Shown: positions 32,872 to 42,489 of the stretch, piece by piece
Position numbering within the stretch: position 1 is the stretch's first letter
Layout: every line of letters starts with the position of its first letter
Assembly: GCA_949127775.1 (NCBI GenBank)
Contig: CASBQF010000032.1
Location: 1 to 47,548, forward strand
Direction: 5' to 3'
Source: Oscillatoriales cyanobacterium PMM_0080
Lineage (GTDB): Bacteria > Cyanobacteriota > Cyanobacteriia > Cyanobacteriales > Microcoleaceae
Length of the DNA stretch: 47,548 bases
Notes under the pieces: model-generated
Told to the model about the DNA's origin: nothing
The model's input: the letters and a program-made list of their open reading frames with translations, nothing else
Database searches by the model: none
Made by a program: the position numbers and the translations under genes

Positions 32872-33205
32872 AATAATATCTCCAAGTTAACAGATGATCG
32901 GGGATGAGTGCTACTTGTTGCCAAATCCCTTTGATAGCATTTTACGGGCGATCGGGCGATCGGCTGCATGAAATTGACCGAAAGCGGGGGAGGGCGAGAA
33001 GATACACCGGATGGGTGGGACATCCCACAGTTTGAGGGGGCTATGGTTTGAAAGGGCGAGGGAAATATTTTCAAAATCATATAAGTAGGTGATTGCGAAA
33101 AAACAATAGTATTTTGTAGGGGCGGGTTTAGCTAATAATCTATGATACCAGCCAGTTTTTGAAGGCAAAACCCGCCCTCCCCATCTACTGTTTCTTTGTA
33201 CCCAC
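32872..33205. other. Intergenic region, largely a MITE-like element
   Basis: This 334-bp spacer between ppa and the first kinase gene (both minus strand) has no gene. More than a third is the element at 33081-33213. The remainder should contain the ppa promoter; no clear motif was seen. Confidence 0.45.
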
Positions 33206-33213
33206 CTACTTAT
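33081..33213. mobile_element. MITE-like element overlapping a kinase gene 3' end, family F
   Basis: Perfect 11-bp inverted ends ATAAGTAGGTG and CACCTACTTAT bound 133 bp. Inside lies a second inverted pair, GGGCGGGTTT (33120-33129) and AAACCCGCCC (33168-33177). The right end contains the stop codon of the kinase gene (33206-33208). Confidence 0.65.
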
Positions 33214-34597
33214 TTTTTTTACCGTCTGTCAAAGTTCTTTGAATTTTCAATCTCAACCATTGGCTAAGTTCACTTGCTAACCACTCGATTTCTGATTTAC
33301 TTAGTCCCTGCCTCTTTCCTAGTCTATATTCTTTGTTGCCGGCTTGAATAATTATCTGAGAAACTTTGTGTCCAATTTCTTCAATTTCCAATTGGCAAAT
33401 GTCTTGTCTGCGGGCCGGCTTGGAATGATTCCATCTCAGCCCCAGTAGATGGCTGCTATACGATATTTGCTGTCGATCGATTTTCAGACGCAATTCCCGA
33501 AATAGTGCAAAAATAAATATTACTCCGACCGCAGCTAAAAAGCTTCCTGATAGCATAAGATTTTGGGGATTTATCGGTGATAAATTAGTGCTTGTGCCGC
33601 CGTCCTCTGGGAAGTTGAAAATATTGATAAATAACCAATAATTTGCAGCAATCGCAGCCGAAAGCAGGGCAATTATACCGAAACCTACTCCCTGCGGCTC
33701 AATTACAATTTCTATAAACTCAGGAGTTTTTGTGAGTTGAATATCACTCCCTTGCGGCTGCACTACCATAGAAGTTTTCTCGATCGGGCGGGGATTTTTG
33801 AGAGTTTGCAATGCTTCCCCAGCCGAAGATAACCGCTTGGACAAACTCGGTTCTGTCATCCACTCCAGCCAATCGATTAAATCTGGGTTTAGCTGCGGTA
33901 CGCGATCGGAAAATTGAATTTTCAAATCCTGCTGCGACAGTTCAGTGGGATGCAAACCTGTTACCAAATAAATTAAAGTTGCACCTAAACCGTACAAGTC
34001 AGAAGCCGGAACCGAGCGCCCACCAAATTGTTCTGGGGCCATATATCCGTAAGTTCCGACTACTGTAATCGTGCCGCCAAATTTTGCAGCTTGGTTCTGC
34101 ACAGAACCGAAATCAACTAAATAAACTTGTCCGACACTGTGACCGGATCTGTTGTCCAGTAAAATATTGCTGGGCTTAATATCGCGGTGAATTACAGGCG
34201 GATTTTGTTCGTGCAAATAACTCAAAATTTTTAACAGGGCTTGAGCTAATTCTTTCACCTCGCTTTCGTTAAAAGTACGCCCAGATCGCAAATGCTCTTC
34301 TAGAGTTTTCCCCCCTACATAAGTCTGTACAAGGGCAAAGCTTTTACTGTCATGTTCGTCAATTTCCAGATAGTCGAGGTAGCGAGGAATTGCTGGGTGA
34401 TCTAGTGCTTTTAAAGTTTCGGCTTCTCGTTCAAATAGCTTGAGGTCTTGCCATTCAAAATCGCTGCCGAGGAATAGCTGTTTGATGACAACTAATTCTT
34501 GAGTTTGTAAATCGCGAGCCAGAAGGGTTTGGCGCCCTGTTTGTTTTCCCAATTGCCGCTGCACTTCGTAGCGTTCTACTAATACTTTCTCAGTCAT
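33206..34597 (-). CDS. Membrane-anchored Ser/Thr protein kinase
   Basis: A 463-residue eukaryotic-type kinase. The catalytic domain covers about residues 10-265: invariant lysine in VVIKQ (39), catalytic loop HRDIKPSN (137-144), VDFGSV for the metal-binding DFG (162-164) and TYGYMAPEQFGG in the activation region. The glycine loop LGKQTGRQTLLARD is degenerate (only two of the usual glycines). Two hydrophobic segments near residues 308-330 and 350-370 follow, so the C-terminal 90 residues lie beyond the membrane. The last two codons and the stop lie in an inverted-repeat element. The gene follows its paralogue at 34738-36111 on the same strand. Targets are unknown; FHA proteins in the window are natural candidates. 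Confidence 0.92.
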   Translation of the reverse strand: MTEKVLVERYEVQRQLGKQTGRQTLLARDLQTQELVVIKQLFLGSDFEWQDLKLFEREAETLKALDHPAIPRYLDYLEIDEHDSKSFALVQTYVGGKTLEEHLRSGRTFNESEVKELAQALLKILSYLHEQNPPVIHRDIKPSNILLDNRSGHSVGQVYLVDFGSVQNQAAKFGGTITVVGTYGYMAPEQFGGRSVPASDLYGLGATLIYLVTGLHPTELSQQDLKIQFSDRVPQLNPDLIDWLEWMTEPSLSKRLSSAGEALQTLKNPRPIEKTSMVVQPQGSDIQLTKTPEFIEIVIEPQGVGFGIIALLSAAIAANYWLFINIFNFPEDGGTSTNLSPINPQNLMLSGSFLAAVGVIFIFALFRELRLKIDRQQISYSSHLLGLRWNHSKPARRQDICQLEIEEIGHKVSQIIIQAGNKEYRLGKRQGLSKSEIEWLASELSQWLRLKIQRTLTDGKKNK

Positions 34598-34666
34598 ATT
34601 TTTTCACCTTAACTTTAAATTGAGGTTATGTCGTGTCCAGTCGAATGACCGCAATTAGAAAGGTTT

Positions 34667-34716
34667 GTAGTGTGGACTTTAGTCCGCAACAAACAGCGGA
34701 CTAAAGTCCACACTAC
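34667..34716. repeat. Perfect 20-bp inverted repeat between the two kinase genes
   Basis: GTAGTGTGGACTTTAGTCCG and its exact complement are separated by ten bases. It lies about 20 bp downstream of the first-transcribed kinase (34738-36111) and about 70 bp upstream of the second. It could reduce read-through between them. Related inverted pairs occur near 482-500 and 24296-24350. Confidence 0.8.
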
Positions 34717-34737
34717 GAACTGACTATAAATTTTAGA

Positions 34738-36111
34738 TTAGAGTCCGCTTGCTTTTTGATACCACCGGGCAAAATGCTTGCTGCTTATCCCCATTGATAT
34801 TCCTGCAATTAGCGACGGTGCAAAAATGAAGAAAATTAGATCGTGTAATGAGGGTGTATATGAGGCTGTAGCAACACCACCATCACCATAAGGTGGAAAA
34901 CCCTGAAGCGACTCGATGAAAATCACTCTCCCCACATTCAATTCAATAAAAAATCCCAGGCTTATCAAAGTGCAGACTACGATACTAATTGCAGTTAAAA
35001 CCTGTCGGTGAAGTGTGGGATTAGTTAGGGGAGAAAACCACAGTTTGGTCACAATTACTACGATTATTCCGTTCCCCCACGCCAGCAGGAAGCCCAGAAA
35101 AATACCGATAAGTCCTCCGACAATTGTCCCCACTACCGGAACAATAAAGGTGCTATAAATGGCGGCACAAGCTCCTACAGCACCCGATCCTATCAAAGTG
35201 CTGCACTCGATCGCATTCCCGAACAATTCACCAGTCTTCACAGTTTTTCCCTGTCTCAATGGCAAGGAATATTTATTGATTTCCCGTGGTTTTTCGAGAA
35301 CTTCTTTGGCAATCTGGACTGAAGCTGGACGGCGCTCTAAACTCGGATGCGTCATCCACTTCAACCAATTGGTAAAACCGGGACTGAGTTGGGTGAATTG
35401 CTCGAATTCAATCTGCAAATCTTGCTGCGGCAAATCGGCTGGATGCTGCTTGGTAATTAAGGCGATTAATGTTGCTCCCAAGCCGTACAAGTCGGAAGCG
35501 GGAACTGCTCTCCCGCCAAATTGTTCGGGCGGCATATAGCCATAGGTTCCGACAACGGTGACGGTTTTTCCCTGTTGCGTGGCTAGGGTTTGAACTGCAC
35601 CGAAATCGACTAGGTAGACTTCGCCGACGCTGTTTCCCGATCGATTATTGAGTAAAATATTGCTGGGTTTAATGTCGCGGTGAATCACCGGTGGCTGTCG
35701 CTGGTGCAGGTAGGCGAGGATATCTAATAATGCTGTGGCTAATTGTTTGACTTCGCTTTCGCTGAAAGTGCGGCCGTCTGAGAGATGTTCTTGTAGGGAT
35801 TTGGCTTCGATGTAAGTCTGAACTAGGGCGAATCCTTTGCGGCTGGGTGTGTCGATTTCAAAGGAGTCTAGATATTGGGGAATTGCGGGATGGGATAGGG
35901 ATTTTAAGGTTTCGACTTCTCGCTGGAACAGTTTCAAGTCTTCCCAGTTGAAATCGCTGCTGAATGAGAGCAGTTTGACTACTACTTGCTGTTGGGTTTT
36001 TAAGTCGCGGGCGAGTAATGTTTGCCGTCCTGCTTGCTTGCCCAGTCGCCGATCGCACTGATAACGATTTGCTAATATTTCTGACAAATCACCGATGTTT
36101 TGTCCGCTCAT
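34738..36111 (-). CDS. Membrane-anchored Ser/Thr protein kinase, paralogue
   Basis: A 457-residue kinase closely similar to the next gene in its catalytic domain: LGKQAGRQTLLARDL, VVVKLLSF (lysine), HRDIKPSNILLNN, VDFGAVQ and TYGYMPPEQFGG. The same degenerate glycine loop is present. The C-terminal third is different: four hydrophobic segments between about residues 305 and 450, one of them glycine-rich (VVGTIVGGLIGIFLGFLLAWG), so the sensor or anchor part has been exchanged. The ATG at 36109-36111 is preferred; a GTG two codons earlier is possible. The two kinases look like a tandem duplication with diverged membrane domains. Confidence 0.9.
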   Translation of the reverse strand: MSGQNIGDLSEILANRYQCDRRLGKQAGRQTLLARDLKTQQQVVVKLLSFSSDFNWEDLKLFQREVETLKSLSHPAIPQYLDSFEIDTPSRKGFALVQTYIEAKSLQEHLSDGRTFSESEVKQLATALLDILAYLHQRQPPVIHRDIKPSNILLNNRSGNSVGEVYLVDFGAVQTLATQQGKTVTVVGTYGYMPPEQFGGRAVPASDLYGLGATLIALITKQHPADLPQQDLQIEFEQFTQLSPGFTNWLKWMTHPSLERRPASVQIAKEVLEKPREINKYSLPLRQGKTVKTGELFGNAIECSTLIGSGAVGACAAIYSTFIVPVVGTIVGGLIGIFLGFLLAWGNGIIVVIVTKLWFSPLTNPTLHRQVLTAISIVVCTLISLGFFIELNVGRVIFIESLQGFPPYGDGGVATASYTPSLHDLIFFIFAPSLIAGISMGISSKHFARWYQKASGL

Positions 36112-36359
36112 GTTCACCAGATCCAGAAGTGATTAAACCCAGTTTAGTTGACACAATTGCAATTGTCTATACTTATTTTAGGTAATGCTCAGGGGTTCTA
36201 ATTCTCGCCGCCCAACAGACCAAAAGCCATAGCCGAATTACTGCGTACTTCGCAGTCGGGATTGCATTTATCCCAACAAAATATTAGAGTTTTCATCTAG
36301 ATAAAAAAGCGCCGAATCGCCTTTTGAAAAAGATAAAACTCAGTTTAATTCCTTGGTTC

Positions 36360-36887
36360 CTACCCTGCACCTGACTGCTTGCGGATGAGCTGAGCGCTAA
36401 GCCATTGACGGACTCGTGGAGATTGTCCAAATTCAACGAGATAAACCTTAGAAGACTCTTGATCGATTCCTCCTGTGAGCAATTTGATTCCTCTGATAAT
36501 TTTCGCTGCGTGCCACACATCGAGCAAAAAAACTTCGCAGGGGATATCTGTTAACTTATCCTCAATAATCATTAGTTCATCTGAGCTGCGGATTATTTCG
36601 TTTTTGATTTCCCGGACTGGGAGTTTGAGAAATTTATCCATCTCATCATAGTATTCGTAAGTGTATTCGGAATTATGGTAATTGTCCAGAGCAGTGAACA
36701 GATAGTAATAGCACCACAACGCAGTAATTATGGAAACTGCTAATAAAAATGCTGCTCCCATAAAATACCCTACTTGATCAGACCATGAAGGGGGTACGTG
36801 TTCCAAAGTCGTGATGATTATAGAGTGACTCCAAAAAACAGCCAGCGCTCCCAGCCCGATGAAAAAAAATTTACTACTAATACTCAT
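36360..36887 (-). CDS. Hypothetical membrane protein with two N-terminal helices
   Basis: A 175-residue protein with two hydrophobic segments (about residues 5-27 and 42-66) and a polar C-terminal domain of about 105 residues. The latter contains ELMIIEDKLTDIPCEVFLLD and EFGQSPRVRQWLSAQLIRKQ. I recognise no family. The start is the ATG at 36885-36887 with GCGGAAA upstream. It lies upstream of the kinase pair on the same strand but 250 bp away, so co-transcription is unsure. Confidence 0.65.
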   Translation of the reverse strand: MSISSKFFFIGLGALAVFWSHSIIITTLEHVPPSWSDQVGYFMGAAFLLAVSIITALWCYYYLFTALDNYHNSEYTYEYYDEMDKFLKLPVREIKNEIIRSSDELMIIEDKLTDIPCEVFLLDVWHAAKIIRGIKLLTGGIDQESSKVYLVEFGQSPRVRQWLSAQLIRKQSGAG

Positions 36888-37305
36888 AACAAATTTCCGC
36901 TTGTTTTCTGAGATGTATTCTCAATATAGTCTACTGATGGGGATGATTTTACTGACGGTGAGTGTTTGGAGTTGCTATTGACACGCGCCGGTGTCGCAAG
37001 TTTGAGGAAATTTGGGCGATCGCATTTCCTGATATTTTTTTCAGAATGCTTTGTCCGCGTTGCAGAATATCGATGTGATTTCTAAAATGTTCGATATTTA
37101 GTTGTACCGGTGTTGCGGTGGTTGGGATGGCGGTAGGAATGGCTCTCCGGATGTACAGGTTGCAAGCCAACCCGAGCGATTGCCAAACCGTTGTCTTGTA
37201 AAGCTTTCTGATCGATCTTTGAGGAAGCTATCTGTTACCCCCCTCTTTTTCACCAAAAGTCGAGGAGAGCCGTAGGAAATTAACTAATTAAATATCAAAT
37301 AAACA
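36888..37305. other. Intergenic region, no gene assigned
   Basis: A 420-bp spacer between the membrane protein gene and the TPR gene. A 73-codon frame exists on the minus strand, but its composition and lack of ribosome binding site argue against a gene. Confidence 0.4.
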
Positions 37306-37713
37306 TTATTGATTCTTGGGGATATTCTGAGTTTTTTTCTCTAAATCCCGTGCTTTTTGTTTAAGGGCATTCGCTTCTTCTTGTTGACCTTTTTGAAAGA
37401 GAGCAGAGCTTAAGTTATCGTAAGCCCTAACATAGTCTGGATTGCTGCGAATAGCTTCTCGATAGTGGCTTATTGCCTCGTCTAATTGACCTTGATGCCA
37501 GAGAGTCTCCCCTAAGTTAGTTTGAGTTATCCACAAGTCTGGATTAATTTTCACTGCCTTTTTATATAGTGAAATCGCCTCATCGCTTTTGCCCTGAGAT
37601 TTGAGAATTATTGCCAAATTATTGTAGGGGGGTGTGAAGTTGGGAGTCAGACGAATAGCTTCACGATAGGCAACAATAGCCTCCTGCGTCTTTCCTCGAT
37701 CCTTTAAATCCAT
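37306..37713 (-). CDS. TPR protein, C-terminal part of an apparently frameshifted gene
   Basis: A 135-residue frame that starts within a TPR unit (MDLKDRGKTQEAIVAYREAIRL) and holds three further TPR motifs with the YNNLAIILKSQGKSDEAISL pattern, then a charged tail ending TQNIPKNQ. Upstream of the ATG, the same frame reads HHEGIRENLARLSNNLG, continuing the repeat of the preceding gene. The upstream 500-residue TPR frame ends here through a one-base shift at about 37765. The two frames are most likely one original protein of about 640 residues. As a separate gene, it would lack a normal ribosome binding site. Confidence 0.6.
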   Translation of the reverse strand: MDLKDRGKTQEAIVAYREAIRLTPNFTPPYNNLAIILKSQGKSDEAISLYKKAVKINPDLWITQTNLGETLWHQGQLDEAISHYREAIRSNPDYVRAYDNLSSALFQKGQQEEANALKQKARDLEKKTQNIPKNQ

Positions 37714-37736
37714 TCCTAGGTTATTAGAAAGGCGTG

Positions 37737-39239
37737 CTAAGTTTTCGCGAATACCTTCATGATGGGATTGAGCCGAAGTACATCCTTAAGTAGGGCGATC
37801 GATTCTTCGAGTTTGCCTTGTTGTTCCAAAAGATTTGCTAGATTACTGTAAGCGCTTGTAGATTTAGGATCGAGACGAATCGCCTCTTTATAGTGAAAAA
37901 TAGCTTCCTTAAATTGACCTCGCTCTTTTAAAATTATCCCCAAATTGTTGTACGCCATCGCATCTTTAGGATTCAAGCGAATAGCTTCTTGGTAGTGAAC
38001 GGTTGCCTCTTCTAGGTTGCCTTCATTATTCAAAGCAAATCCTAATATAAAATGAAGCTGAGCATTATTAGGATTAAGTGAAAGTAAAAAACGGGCAGTG
38101 TTAGGGTTTTCCTGGGAATAGAATAGCAAAAGCAACCAAATAAACACACCTAAAACAACGCCTCCTGCCCAGTTAAAAACAATTTTTACCCTTTTATTTC
38201 CCTGTAAATGATCTAGCCACAAAGCCCAACGAGCAATTTTAAAATTAGGATTCAAGCTAAGTGCTTGCCGGAATTGGGCCAGAGCTTGATAGCTTTTTCT
38301 TTGTCGCGCAAAAAGTATCCCTAAGTTAAGGTGAGCGATAGCAAGATTGGGATCGAATCGAATTGTTTGCCTGTACTTAATGATAGCGAGATCGTATTGA
38401 CGCTGCTGGAGTAAGATACTCCCAATATTATTGTGAGCTGGTGCTAAATTTGGATCTAGCTGTAGGGCTTCGGTGTAGGCAGCGATAGCCTTGTTTGTTT
38501 TTCGTTGGATTTCAAGGATAATTCCCAAATTATTATGGGCGATCGCCAATATGGCATCTAGTTGAATGGCTCGGCGACAGGCACTAAGCGCTTCCTTAAA
38601 CTGGCGTTGGTTAATAAATACTGTACTCAATTTACAGTAAGCGATCGCATTATTCTCATCACACCGAATTGCTTGTCGATAAGCTGCGATCGCTTCTTTT
38701 GGCTTGCCAACTTGTCGTAGTGCGTTCCCTAAATTCAGATGAGCCTCGACCTTGTTAGGATCGAGGCGGATGGTTTCCTGAAGTTGGGAAATCTCAGATT
38801 CTAATTGGTCTGGTCTTTTGAGAGCTAGTATGGAGTTTGTATGAGTATGGACTAGGTTAGGGTTAAGGCGAATGGCTTCTTGAAGTTGGGTAATAGCTGC
38901 TTCGCGATCGCCTCGCTGGGTTAAAACTGCCGCCATGCCAGTATGAGGCTGTGCATCGCCGGGATTAATCCGAATTGCTTGTTGATAACAAGTAATTGCT
39001 GACTCTAAATTACCTTGTTCTGCGAAGATTATTCCCAACTGATAGTGAGCATCGGCTCGATTGGGGTCGAGGTTAATGGCTTGTTGGCAGCGATCGCTCG
39101 CATCTTCTAGCTTGCCACAATCGTAGAGAACAATTCCCAAGTTAATGTAAGCTTCTGGTTGATTGGGATTAAGCTCGACAGCTCTTCGGAACGAGGCTTC
39201 TACAGTCTTGTGGTCTTTAGGGTCATAGTTAACGTTCAT
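37737..39239 (-). CDS. Large TPR-repeat protein with one membrane segment
   Basis: A 500-residue protein built of about a dozen tetratricopeptide repeats, each with the pattern NLGxxLxxxGxxxxAIxxYxxAIRLxPN. One hydrophobic stretch (FNWAGGVVLGVFIWLLLLFY, about residue 355-375) interrupts the repeats and likely crosses the membrane, so the TPR domains may lie on both sides. TPRs bind protein partners; none is named here. The start is the ATG at 39237-39239. The frame ends in RLNPIMKVFAKT, out of register with the repeat, and the expected continuation is found in another frame (37306-37713). Thus a frameshift is likely near 37765. It lies 43 bp from the RTX-protein gene on the same strand. Confidence 0.82.
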   Translation of the reverse strand: MNVNYDPKDHKTVEASFRRAVELNPNQPEAYINLGIVLYDCGKLEDASDRCQQAINLDPNRADAHYQLGIIFAEQGNLESAITCYQQAIRINPGDAQPHTGMAAVLTQRGDREAAITQLQEAIRLNPNLVHTHTNSILALKRPDQLESEISQLQETIRLDPNKVEAHLNLGNALRQVGKPKEAIAAYRQAIRCDENNAIAYCKLSTVFINQRQFKEALSACRRAIQLDAILAIAHNNLGIILEIQRKTNKAIAAYTEALQLDPNLAPAHNNIGSILLQQRQYDLAIIKYRQTIRFDPNLAIAHLNLGILFARQRKSYQALAQFRQALSLNPNFKIARWALWLDHLQGNKRVKIVFNWAGGVVLGVFIWLLLLFYSQENPNTARFLLSLNPNNAQLHFILGFALNNEGNLEEATVHYQEAIRLNPKDAMAYNNLGIILKERGQFKEAIFHYKEAIRLDPKSTSAYSNLANLLEQQGKLEESIALLKDVLRLNPIMKVFAKT

Positions 39240-39282
39240 AATACGAAAAAGAAAGGACTATCAGAATTGGTATAAGTTAGGT

Positions 39283-42200
39283 TTAAATTAGGGTAAAGTC
39301 GGCGACAGTAATGTTGACAGCAGACACTCGATCGAGAATGGCGAAGATTTTGCCAGTATTCGCGATCGCAAGGAAGACAGAATTATTTTTTTGAGTAATT
39401 GCCAGTTGTGCAAAAGTCAGACCGTCCGTTAATACTAACAAGTCTCGATTGTCTTCAAAATCGATGATGGTATCGGTGCTGACAGATGACAGCACAAATC
39501 GATCGCTCCCACCATCGCCCATCAAGGTATCGGCACCCTCACCGCCAATCAGCCAGTCATCCCCAGAACCACCGCACAGCGAGTCATTCAAGCCCGTATC
39601 ACCCGTTAGCGCAGGGCGATCGGTGGTGTCTCCAATCAGGGTGTCATTGCCATCACCGCCGCACAGCAAATCGCTGCCTTTATCGCCAAATAGCCGATCG
39701 TCCCCAGCGTCACCGAACACAGTATCGTTACCCTTGCCGCCTCGTACCGTATCGTTGCCATCGCTCCCAGAGACGATATCGTTGCCCTTGTCGCCCCGCA
39801 CCAAATCGTTGCCTGCGCCGCCCACAGCGATGTCATCGTTCTTGCCACCATAGATAGTATCGTCGTCTGCACCACCGTTGAGGTAGTCATTGCCCTCGTT
39901 GCCGAATAGTAAATCGCGATCGAGAATTTGGCCGACAGGAGTGTTGCTGAAAACTCCGCCGACAGGAATGTTGCTGGAAACTCCGCCTGCGATCGAGTCA
40001 TTCCCTTCTCTGCCAATAATGACATCGTTACCACCTTCACCGCTGATAGCGTCGTCGAAATTATTGCCAACAATGACATCGTTGCCATTACCGCCGAAAA
40101 GCGTGAAAGCAACTGAAGGCACTCGCAGCACAATCAGATCGCAAATGCAGGGCGTAGGAGTAGTCCCTGGAGTCGGAGTAGTCCCAGGAGTTGGAATAGT
40201 CGCAGGACTCGGAGTAGGAGTTGCCCCAGGAGTCGGAGTTGGAGTTGGCGGTGGCGTTAGAGTTGGAGTTGTCGCAGGTGTCGGAGTTGGCGCAGGAGTC
40301 TGTAGGGGCGGTGCCCCCGTGCCCGCCCCCGCTGGAGTCGGAGTTGTCGCAGGCGCTGGAGTCGGAGTTGGAGTTGGCGCTGGAGTTGGCGCTGGAGTCG
40401 GAGTTGTTGCAAGTGTCGGAGTCGGCCCAGGCGCTGGAGTCGGCCCAGGACTTGTCCCTGTAGTTGGCGCTGGCGCTGGCGCTGGAGTCGGAGTTGTCCC
40501 AGGAGTCGGAGTTGTCCCAGGAGTCGGCGCAGGAGTGGGAGTTGGAGTTGTGAAAGTCGGAGTTGGCGTTGTGGGAGTTGGCGTTGTGGGAGTCGGAGTT
40601 GTCGCCGGAGTCGGAGTTGTCGCTACTGGAGTCGGAGTTGTCGCCGGTGTGGGTACGCGGAGATCCCGCACGAAAGTATCCATAGCATTGTTAGTGTCCC
40701 CAGTCACTAGGTTGCTGGCCGTAGACCTAAAAGCCACATAGCGCCCGTCCCCTGATATGGCTGCCGGCTCGGATATGCCATTGGCTCCGTTGCCGTTAGG
40801 GTCTACAGACACCAAGGTGGTGGTGCTGTTGAGGGTGTCCCGCACTAAAATGTCCAATGCGATAGAATCTACGTTGATCCCTCGGAACCTATTTAATAGA
40901 GAGTCAAACGCCACATATCGTCCGTCTGCTGAGATGGATGGGCCGTTGTTGTTGTTGTACGAAAACAAGACGTTATTTAGACCTAATGATGAGGAGACCA
41001 AAGTGGTGGTAACGCTAAGGGTATCCCGCACGTAGATCTGCCTACCGGATACATTAGTGTCATTCGCCAAATTACTGTCAGAGTCAAACGCCACATAGCG
41101 CCCGTCGGCTGAGATCGACGGCCTACTAGAGCGCCGCTTCCCCTGTTTGCCGTTCGAGTCTACCGAGATGAGGGTGGTGGTTTTAGTAACGGTATCTCGC
41201 AAAAAGATGTCACTAGAGTTGTTCGTGTCCCCACTCACCAGGTTGCTGGCATCAGAGTAGAACGCCACATAGCGCCCGTCGGCTGAAATGGATGGGTTAT
41301 AGGAGCTGCGATTCGCCTGACTGCCGTTGGAGTCAAGGGAGATCCGGCTGGTGGTGCTACTGACGGTATCCCGTAGGAAAATGTCATACTCTGCGTTAGT
41401 GTCCCCGCTTACCAGGTTGCTGGCAGCAGACTGAAACGCCACATAGCGCCCGTCGGCTGAGATGGCTGAAGCGCGGGATTCACCATTTCCTTGGTTGCCA
41501 TTGGAGTCTACGGAGATGCGGCTGTTAGTGTTGTTTGCGGTATCTCGCAGGAAGAGATCAACCTGTCCGTTCGTGTCACCGTTTACTAGGTTGGTAGCAT
41601 TAGAAGAAAAGGATACATAACGACCGTCGGCTGATATGAACGGATCTAAGGAACTACCATTTGAGTTCGCGGAGATCAGGTTGGTGGTGTTGTTGACGGT
41701 ATCCCGCAGGAAGATATCGCGCTGTTTGTTCGTGTCGTTTTTCACGAGGTTGCTGGCATCAGAGGAAAACACTACGTAGCGCCCGTCGCGTGAGATAGAT
41801 ATGCGCGATAAACCCCCTGGGTCGCCATCACTCTGGTTGCCATTGGAGTCTACGGAGACGCGGGCGATCGCATCTGCCAAAAGATCCTGGTAGTTCGCCA
41901 TTACTGCTGGTTCAAAGGCTAACGGGGTGTTAATTTGCCCGATCGCACATTCCAATTCCCAGTCCCCACCGAGTTCACGATTGCCAATCAGCTTGGCCGA
42001 AGCAGCGACATTTGCACCCGTCAAGAAAGCTAGGCGTTGAATGAACGGAACCTCTACTCTCTCCCCGCACGATGATCGCAGGTTGGAGGTGAAGTCAAAT
42101 GCCACATTGCAACCGTAAATCAGCAGATCCGCACCATCAGTTAAAGCGCGCCGCCACTGCTGCAACAAACTGCTATATCTGTCTAAATTCTGCGAACTTA

Positions 42201-42489
42201 GCTTGGTGTTCCCCAGTTGCAAGCTACCAGGGCTGCCGTGCGAAACAATGTGAATGCTGGTAATGCCGGTGCGCGAGTCCAAAACCTCGCTAATTTGCTT
42301 TAATCCGTCTCGCCCGCGATCGAGAATTATGACTTCAATTCCCGGTTTGATACCCTGCACTAGGCTTTCCCAGTCTGCAACAGCGGGGTCAATAAACAGA
42401 ATGGACGAGAATAGCGCGGTACTGAAGCGATGCGCGATTCTATTCTCGCCCTCAACGGCGCTAAGACTGGAAGTTGATAAGTTTTTCAT
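39283..42489 (-). CDS. DUF4347, seven-repeat propeller-like and RTX calcium-binding protein
   Basis: A 1068-residue mosaic. Residues about 28-205 match DUF4347 ([44 protein letters not shown], and the closing MANYQDLLA), a domain at the N-terminus of large cyanobacterial exoproteins. Next come seven repeats of about 55 residues with the core [11 protein letters not shown] and DIFLRDTV, as in TolB-like propellers. A 170-residue Thr/Pro-rich linker ([10 protein letters not shown] type) leads to RTX nonapeptides ([23 protein letters not shown]), which bind calcium, and a C-terminal tail of the type I secretion kind ([15 protein letters not shown]). The protein is probably exported by a type I system; no such genes are adjacent. 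The ATG at 42487-42489 is chosen although AGG abuts it; a TTG start 21 codons earlier is possible. Confidence 0.85.
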   Translation of the reverse strand: MKNLSTSSLSAVEGENRIAHRFSTALFSSILFIDPAVADWESLVQGIKPGIEVIILDRGRDGLKQISEVLDSRTGITSIHIVSHGSPGSLQLGNTKLSSQNLDRYSSLLQQWRRALTDGADLLIYGCNVAFDFTSNLRSSCGERVEVPFIQRLAFLTGANVAASAKLIGNRELGGDWELECAIGQINTPLAFEPAVMANYQDLLADAIARVSVDSNGNQSDGDPGGLSRISISRDGRYVVFSSDASNLVKNDTNKQRDIFLRDTVNNTTNLISANSNGSSLDPFISADGRYVSFSSNATNLVNGDTNGQVDLFLRDTANNTNSRISVDSNGNQGNGESRASAISADGRYVAFQSAASNLVSGDTNAEYDIFLRDTVSSTTSRISLDSNGSQANRSSYNPSISADGRYVAFYSDASNLVSGDTNNSSDIFLRDTVTKTTTLISVDSNGKQGKRRSSRPSISADGRYVAFDSDSNLANDTNVSGRQIYVRDTLSVTTTLVSSSLGLNNVLFSYNNNNGPSISADGRYVAFDSLLNRFRGINVDSIALDILVRDTLNSTTTLVSVDPNGNGANGISEPAAISGDGRYVAFRSTASNLVTGDTNNAMDTFVRDLRVPTPATTPTPVATTPTPATTPTPTTPTPTTPTPTFTTPTPTPAPTPGTTPTPGTTPTPAPAPAPTTGTSPGPTPAPGPTPTLATTPTPAPTPAPTPTPTPAPATTPTPAGAGTGAPPLQTPAPTPTPATTPTLTPPPTPTPTPGATPTPSPATIPTPGTTPTPGTTPTPCICDLIVLRVPSVAFTLFGGNGNDVIVGNNFDDAISGEGGNDVIIGREGNDSIAGGVSSNIPVGGVFSNTPVGQILDRDLLFGNEGNDYLNGGADDDTIYGGKNDDIAVGGAGNDLVRGDKGNDIVSGSDGNDTVRGGKGNDTVFGDAGDDRLFGDKGSDLLCGGDGNDTLIGDTTDRPALTGDTGLNDSLCGGSGDDWLIGGEGADTLMGDGGSDRFVLSSVSTDTIIDFEDNRDLLVLTDGLTFAQLAITQKNNSVFLAIANTGKIFAILDRVSAVNITVADFTLI
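40147..40650. repeat. Low-complexity tandem region coding for a Thr/Pro linker
   Basis: Short repeats of the type GGAGTCGGAGTT fill about 500 bp inside the RTX-protein gene. They encode TPTP/APTP on the minus strand. The opposite strand forms a long spurious Gly/Val frame. Confidence 0.85.
40650..41870. repeat. Seven coding repeats of about 170 bp
   Basis: Seven units each encode a block with the core DGRYVAF, then SNLVxGDTN and FLRDT. The second to fourth are most alike; the fifth and sixth are diverged. The number seven fits a closed seven-blade propeller. Confidence 0.75.

Noticed and set aside
36949-37170. 73-codon minus-strand frame
   Set aside because: Basic, irregular composition, no ribosome binding site, no similarity I recognise.
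39890-40741. Long plus-strand frame rich in Gly and Val opposite the RTX gene
   Set aside because: It is the mirror of the Thr/Pro linker repeats on the minus strand; composition is explained by the short tandem repeats.
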